The notes beneath the pieces are model-generated. The model ran no database searches, had not been told where the DNA came from, and saw only the letters and a program-made list of their open reading frames with translations. Shown one piece after another: positions 56,444-64,000 of a DNA stretch of 64,000 nt. The translations under genes and the position numbers were made by a program. Position 1 is the stretch's first letter. Each line of letters begins with the position of its first letter. The stretch covers positions 10,487,890 to 10,551,889 of the forward strand of contig CM026390.1 of assembly GCA_014843695.1 (NCBI GenBank), read 5' to 3'. This DNA is from Archivesica marissinica (Eukaryota > Mollusca > Bivalvia > Venerida > Vesicomyidae).

Positions 56444-56700
56444 ATCCGCCTCCATGTCAGTGGTAATTGACTTGTATACCACTGTAACTATCATCACTGA
56501 TGGTCACGGGTTCGAGCCCCGCTCAGGCCGTGTCTCATTTATATGAAAAAGTTGCAGTTCTTACGGAGGTTGGTGCACCCAAGTACTGGTTAACCGCTGG
56601 AGCCTGCCCAGGAAAGGTGTTGTTAGTAAACTCCCGCCGGCGATATAGCCCAAAATGGTGCTGATGCAGGCGTAAAACCCGAAATATAACATAACATAAC
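56444..56700 (+). mobile_element. SINE family 2 inserted in the satellite
   Basis: tRNA-like head (CACGGGTTCGAGCCCCG), body and ATAACATAACATA tail. The array sequence ACCTTTGTACAA is present on both sides (12-bp target duplication). Confidence 0.85.
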
Positions 56701-58205
56701 ATAACCTTTGTACAAACATCAGACAATGTAATGTGTACCTTTGTACAAACATCAGACAATGTAATGTGTACCTTTGTACAAACATCAGACAATGTAATGT
56801 GTACCTTTGTACAAACATCAGATAATGTAATGTGTACCTTTGTACAAACATCAGACAATGAATGTGTACCTGTGTACAAACATCAGACAATAGAATGTGT
56901 ACCTTTGTACAAACATAAGACAATGTAATGTGTACCTTTGTACAAACATCAGACAATAGGATGTGTAACTTGTACAAACATCAGACACTAGGATTTGTAT
57001 ACGTGTACAAACATCAGACAATAGGATGTGTATACTTGTACAAACATCAGACAATAGGATGTGTACCTTTGTACAAACATCAGAAAATGTAATGTGTACC
57101 TTTCTACAACTATCAGACAATGTAATGTGTACGTTTGTACAAACATCAGACAATAGAATGTGTACCTTTGTACAAACATCAGACAATGTAATGTGTACCT
57201 TTGTACAAACATCAGACAATGTAATGTGTACCTTTGTACAAACATCAGACACTAGGATTTGTATACTTGTACAAACATCAGACAATAGGATGTGTATACT
57301 TGTACAAACATCAGACAATAGAATGTGTACCTTTGTAAAAACAACAGACAATGTAATGATTACCTGTGTACAAACATCACACAATAGAATGTGTACTTTT
57401 GTACAAACATCAGACAATAGAATGTGTACCTTTGTACAAACATCAGACAATGTAATGTGTACCTTTGTACAAACATCAGACAATAAGATGTGTACCTTTG
57501 TACAAACATCAGACAATAGAATGTGTACCTATGTACAAACATCAGACAATAGAATATGTACCTTTGTAAAACATCAGACAATAGAATGTGTATACTTGTA
57601 CAAACATCAGACAATAGAATGTGTACCTTTGTAAAAACATCAGACAATAGAATGTGTACCTTTGTACAAACATCAGACAATGTAATGTGTACCTGTGTAC
57701 AAACATCAGACAATAGAATGTGTACATTTGTACAAACATCAGACAATAGGATGCGTACCTTTGTACAAACATCAGACAATAGAATGTGTATATTTGTACA
57801 AACATCAGACAATAGAATGTGTACCTTTGTAAAAACATCAGACAATGTAATGTGTACCTTTGTACAAACATCAGACAATGTAATGTGTATACTTGTACAA
57901 ACATCAGACAATAGAATGTGTACCTTTGTACAAACATCACACAATGTAATGTGTACCTGTGTACAAACATCAAACAATAGAATGTGTACCTTTGTACAAA
58001 CATCAGACAATGTACTATGTACCTTTGTACAAACATCAGAAAATGTAATGTGTACCTTTGTACGAACATCACACAATGTAATGTGTACCTTTGTACAAAC
58101 ATCAGACAATGTAATGTGTATACTTGTACAAACATCAGATAATAGAATGAGTACCTTTGTACAAACATCAGACAATGTAATGTGTACCTGTGTACAAACA
58201 TCAGA

Positions 58206-61200
58206 CTATAGAATGTGTACCTTTGTACAAACATAAGACAATGTAATGTGTACCGTTGTACAAACATCAGACAATAGAATGTGTATACTTGTACAAACAT
58301 CAAACAATAGGATGTGAACCTTTGTACAAATATCAGACAATAGAATGTGTATACTTGTACAGACATCAGACAATATAATGTGTACCTTTGTACAAACATC
58401 AGACAATAGGATGTGTACCTTTGTACAAACATCAGACAATAGAATGTGTATACTTGAACAAACATCAGACAATGTAATGTTTACCTTTGTACAAACATCA
58501 GACAATGTAATGTGTACCTTTGTACAAACATAATACAATAGGCTGTGTATACCTGTACAAGCATCAGACAATAGGATGTGTACCGTTGTACACACATCAG
58601 ACAATGTAATGTGTACCGTTGTACAAACATCAGACAATGTAATGTGTCCCTTTGTACACACATCAGACAATAGAATGTGTACCTTTGTACAAAATCAGAC
58701 AATGTAATGTGTACCTGTGTACAAACATCAGACAATATAATGTGTACATTTGTACAAACATCAGACAATAGGATGTGTACCTTTGTACAAACATCAGACA
58801 ATGTAATGTGTATACTTGTACAAACATCAGACAATTGAATGTGTACCTTTGTACAAACATCACACAATGTAATGTGTACCTGTGTACAAACATCAAACAA
58901 TAGAATGTGTACCTTTGTACAAACATCAGACAATGTAATATGTATCTTTGTACAAATATCAGATAATGTAAGATGTACCTTTGTACAAACATCAGACAAT
59001 GTAATGTGTACCTTTGTACGAACATCACACAATGTAATGTGTACCTTTGTACACACATCAGACAATGTAACGTGTATATATGTACAAACATCAGACAATA
59101 GAATGTGTACCTGTGTACAAACATCACACAATAGAATGTGTACTTTTGTACAAACATCAGACAATAGAATGTGTACCTTTGTACAAACATCAGATAATGT
59201 AATGTGTACCTTTGTACAAACATCAGACAATGTAATGTGTACCTTTGTACAAACATCAGACAATGTAATGTGTACCTTTGTACAAACATCAGACAATGTA
59301 ATGTGTACCTGTGTACAAACATCAGACAATGTAATGTGTACCTTTGTACAAACATCAGACAATGTAATGTGTACCTTTGTACAAACATCAGACAATGTAA
59401 TGTGTACCTTTGTACAAACATCAGACAATAAGATGTGTACCTTTGTACAAACATCAGACAATAGTATGTGTATACTTGTACAAACATCAGACAATAGAAT
59501 GTGTATACTTGTACAAACATCAGATAATAGAATGTGTACCTTTGTACAAACATCAGACAATGTAATGTGTACCTGTGTACAAACATCAGACAATAGAATG
59601 TGTAGCTTTGTACAAACATAAGACAATGTAATGTTTAACTTTGTACAAACATCAGACAATAGAATGTGTACCTGTGTACAAACATCACACAATAGAATGT
59701 GTACTTTTGTACAAATATCAGACAATAGAATGTGTACCTTTGTACAAACATCAGATAATGTAATGTGTACCTTTGTACAAACATCAGACAATGTAATGTG
59801 TACCTTTGTACAAACATCAGACAATGTAATGTGTACCTTTGTACAAACATCAGACAATGTAATGTGTAGCTTTGTACAAACATCAGACAATGTAATGTGT
59901 ACCTGTGTACAAACATCAGACAATGTAATGTGTACCTTTGTACAAACATCAGACAATGTAATGTGTACCTTTGTACAAACATCAGACAATAAGATGTTTA
60001 CCTTTGTACAAACATCAGACAATAGTATGTGTATACTTGTACAAACATCAGACAATAGAATGGTATACTTGTACAAACATCAGATAATAGAATGAGTACC
60101 TTTGTACAAACATCAGACAATGTAATGTGTACCTGTGTACAAACATCAGACAATAGAATGTGTACATTTGTACAAACATAAGACAATGTAATGTTTAACT
60201 TTGTACAAACATCAGACAATAGGATGTGTACCTTTGTACAAACATCACGCAATGTAATGTGTACCTGTGTACAAACATCAAACAATAGAATGTGTACCTT
60301 TGTACAAACATCAGACAATGTAATGTGTACCTTTGTACAAACATCAGATAATGTAAGATGTACCTTTGTACAAACATCAGACAATGTAATGTGTACCTTT
60401 GTACGAACATCACACAATGTAATGTGTACCTTTGTACAAATATCAGACAATGTAATGTGTATACTTGTACAAACATCAGACAATAGAATGTGTACCTTTG
60501 TACAAACATCAGACAATGTAATGTGTACCTGTGTACAAACATCACACAATAGAATGTGTACTTTTATACAAACATCAGACCATAGAATGTGTACCTTTGT
60601 ACAAACATCAGACAATGTAATGTGTACCTTTGTACAAACATCAGACAATAAGATGTGTACCTTTGTACAAGCATCAGACAATAGAATGTGTATACTTGTA
60701 CAAACATCAGATAATAGAATGAGTACCTTTGTACAAACATCAGACAATGTAATGTGTACCTGTGTACAAACATCAGACAATAGAATGTGTACCTTTGTAC
60801 AAACATAAGACAATGTAATGTGTAACTTTGTACAAACATCAGACAATAGGATGTGTACCTTTGTAAAAACATCAGACAATAGAATGTGTATACGTGTACA
60901 GACATCATACAATAGAATGTGTACCTGGGTACAAACATCAGACAATAGAATGTGTACCTTTGTACAAATATCAGACAATATGATGTGTACCTTTGTACAA
61001 ACATCAGACAATAGAATGTGTATACTTGTACAAACATCAGATAATAGAATGAGTACCTTTGTACAAACATCAGACAATGTAATGTGTACCTGTGTACAAA
61101 CATCAGACTATAGAATGTGTACCTTTGTACAAACATAAGACAATGTAATGTGTACCGTTGTACAAACATCAGACAATAGAATGTGTATACTTGTACAGAC

Positions 61201-63945
61201 ATCAGACAATATAATGTGTACCTTTGTACAAACATCAGACAATAGGATGTGTACCTTTGTACAAACATCAGACAATAGAATGTGTATACTTGAACAAACA
61301 TCAGACAATGTAATGTTTACCTTTGTACAAACATCAGACAATGTAATGTGTACCTTTGTACAAACATAATACAATAGGCTGTGTATACCTGTACAAGCAT
61401 CAGACAATAGGATGTGTACCGTTGTACACACATCAGACAATGTAATGTGTACCGTTGTACAAACATCAGACAATGTAATGTGTCCCTTTGTACACACATC
61501 AGACAATAGAATGTGTACCTTTGTACAAAATCAGACAATGTAATGTGTACCTGTGTACAAACATCAGACAATATAATGTGTACATTTGTACAAACATCAG
61601 ACAATAGGATGTGTACCTTTGTACAAACATCAGACAATGTAATGTGTATACTTGTACAAACATCAGACAATTGAATGTGTACCTTTGTACAAACATCACA
61701 CAATGTAATGTGTACCTGTGTACAAACATCAAACAATAGAATGTGTACCTTTGTACAAACATCAGACAATGTAATATGTATCTTTGTACAAATATCAGAT
61801 AATGTAAGATGTACCTTTGTACAAACATCAGACAATGTAATGTGTACCTTTGTACGAACATCACACAATGTAATGTGTACCTTTGTACACACATCAGACA
61901 ATTTAACGTGTATATATGTACAAACATCAGACAATAGAATGTGTACCTGTGTACAAACATCACACAATAGAATGTGTACTTTTGTACAAACATCAGACAA
62001 TAGAATGTGTACCTTTGTACAAACATCAGATAATGTAATGTGTACCTTTGTACAAACATCAGACAATGTAATGTGTACCTTTGTACAAACATCAGACAAT
62101 GTAATGTGTACCTTTGTACAAACATCAGACAATGTAATGTGTACCTTTGTACAAACATCAGACAATGTAATGTGTACCTTTGTACAAACATCAGACAATG
62201 TAATGTGTACCTTTGTACAAACATCAGACAATGTAATGTGTAGCTTTGTACAAACATCAGACAATAAGATGTTTACCTTTGTACAAACATCAGACAATAG
62301 TATGTGTATACTTGTACAAACATCAGACAATAGAATGTGTATACTTGTACAAACATCAGATAATAGAATGAGTACCTTTGTACAAACATCAGACAATGTA
62401 ATGTGTACCTGTGTACAAACATCAGACAATAGAATGTGTAGCTTTGTACAAACATAAGACAATGTAATGTTTAACTTTGTACAAACATCAGACAATAGAA
62501 TGTGTACCTGTGTACAAACATCACACAATAGAATGTGTACTTTTGTACAAATATCAGACAATAGAATGTGTACCTTTGTACAAACATCAGATAATGTAAT
62601 GTGTACCTTTGTACAAACATCAGACAATGTAATGTGTACCTTTGTACAAACATCAGACAATGTAATGTGTACCTTTGTACAAACATCAGACAATGTAATG
62701 TGTAGCTTTGTACAAACATCAGACAATGTAATGTGTACCTGTGTACAAACATCAGACAATGTAATGTGTACCTTTGTACAAACATCAGACAATGTAATGT
62801 GTACCTTTGTACAAACATCAGACAATAGATGTTTACCTTTGTACAAACATCAGACAATAGTAGTGTATACTTGTACAAACATCAGACAATAGAATGTGTA
62901 TACTTGTACAAACATCAGATAATAGAATGAGTACCTTTGTACAAACATCAGACAATGTAATGTGTACCTGTGTACAAACATCAGACAATAGAATGTGTAC
63001 ATTTGTACAAACATAAGACAATGTAATGTTTAACTTTGTACAAACATCAGACAATAGGATGTGTACCTTTGTACAAACATCACGCAATGTAATGTGTACC
63101 TGTGTACAAACATCAAACAATAGAATGTGTACCTTTGTACAAACATCAGACAATGTAATGTGTACCTTTGTACAAACATCAGATAATGTAAGATGTACCT
63201 TTGTACAAACATCAGACAATGTAATGTGTACCTTTGTACGAACATCACACAATGTAATGTGTACCTTTGTACAAACATCAGACAATGTAATGTGTATACT
63301 TGTACAAACATCAGACAATAGAATGTGTACCTTTGTACAAACATCAGACAATGTAATGTGTACCTGTGTACAAACATCACACAATAGAATGTGTACTTTT
63401 ATACAAACATCAGACCATAGAATGTGTACCTTTGTACAAACATCAGACAATGTAATGTGTACCTTTGTACAAACATCAGACAATAAGATGTGTACCTTTG
63501 TACAAGCATCAGACAATAGAATGTGTATACTTGTACAAACATCAGATAATAGAATGAGTACCTTTGTACAAACATCAGACAATGTAATGTGTACCTGTGT
63601 ACAAACATCAGACAATAGAATGTGTACCTTTGTACAAACATAAGACAATGTAATGTGTAACTTTGTACAAACATCAGACAATAGGATGTGTACCTTTGTA
63701 AAAACATCAGACAATAGAATGTGTATACGTGTACAGACATCATACAATAGAATGTGTACCTGGGTACAAACATCAGACAATAGAATGTGTACCTTTGTAC
63801 AAATATCAGACAATATGATGTGTACCTTTGTACAAACATCAGACAATAGAATGTGTATACTTGTACAAACATCAGACAATAGAATGTGTACCTTTGTACA
63901 AACATCAGACAATGTAATGTGTACCTTTGTACAAACATCAGACAA
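58206..63945. repeat. Higher-order repeat, two ~2.84-kb copies of the satellite
   Basis: Matching variants recur at an offset of 2835-2838 bp (e.g. 58839/61675, 59631/62467, 60191/63026, 60818/63653); copy 1 has two extra units near 58290. Each copy has two halves of about 1.39 and 1.45 kb, marked by CACACAATG (58861, 61697) and CACGCAATG (60247, 63081). A third copy begins at the window end. Confidence 0.85.
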
Positions 63946-64000
63946 TAGAATGTGTACCTTTGTACAAACATAAGACAATGTAATGTGTACCGTTGTACAA

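Larger units (their letters stand above)
54485..64000. repeat. 33-bp satellite (~285 copies), runs off the window
   Basis: Unit ACAATGTAATGTGTACCTTT plus GTACAAACATCAG, with ATGTAAT/ATAGAAT/ATAGGAT and ACCTTTG/ATACTTG variants. 33 bp equals 11 codons, so frames stay open on both strands (up to 677 residues). The unit holds a near-palindrome GTACCTTTGTAC. The right 5.8 kb shows higher-order structure. Confidence 0.95.

Noticed and set aside
53354..56546. Very long ORFs (up to 1047 residues, both strands) with an 11-residue repeat
   Set aside because: The satellite unit is 33 bp, so any stop-free frame stays open. Both strands and several frames are open at once, one ORF crosses the N gap, and there is no splice or start context.

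Overview
The window is nuclear DNA of an animal. Exons are short with GT..AG junctions, introns run to about 10 kb, and the space between them is filled with tRNA-derived SINEs, non-LTR retrotransposons, TIR transposon relics and very large tandem arrays. The repeat families and the gene content suggest a mollusc, probably a bivalve. That is inference; no marker gene names the species.

One protein-coding gene is visible. Thirteen short exons on the + strand (939 to 49048) encode, in order, part of an RRM RNA-binding domain, a basic linker, a RanBP2-type zinc finger of the FET/FUS kind, an extended Tudor domain and a coiled-coil region. From the second exon on, every junction is phase-consistent, which strongly supports a single transcript. 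Tudor sequence plus coiled coil most resembles STK31 (TDRD8), a germline Tudor kinase. The start of the RRM and any kinase domain lie outside the window. One junction (1007 to 5799) is out of phase and implies an unseen microexon.

Layout: 1-5798, first RRM exon, SINEs, TTAA-flanked and TA-flanked MITEs, 41-bp and 50-bp arrays. 5799-12728, RRM, zinc-finger and first Tudor exons, with a 44-bp array growing out of the zinc-finger exon and a 57/63-bp array ending at the Tudor exon. 12729-24170, remaining Tudor exons with 22, 26, 13 and 66-bp arrays. 24171-31880, a dead L1-like LINE with a nested pogo-type element, a 33-bp array and a coiled-coil exon. 31881-39561, a 23/39-bp array split by a MITE, then two exons, the first followed by an array made of its own 3' end. 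39562-48925, a nest of MITE, 16-bp satellite and RNase H-bearing LINE. 48926-53401, the last exon and about 155 copies of its splice donor. 53402-54401 is an assembly gap. 54402-64000 is a 33-bp satellite with a higher-order repeat of about 2.84 kb.

The most notable theme is where the arrays come from. Four are built from splice junctions of this gene (donors at 9878, 37623 and 49048, acceptor at 12569). Others are expanded ends or interiors of recognisable SINEs and MITEs. The tandem repeats here therefore appear to grow by local amplification of identifiable single-copy parents, including functional splice sites. Almost all long open reading frames are artefacts of arrays whose unit is a multiple of 3, or lacks stops over three units.
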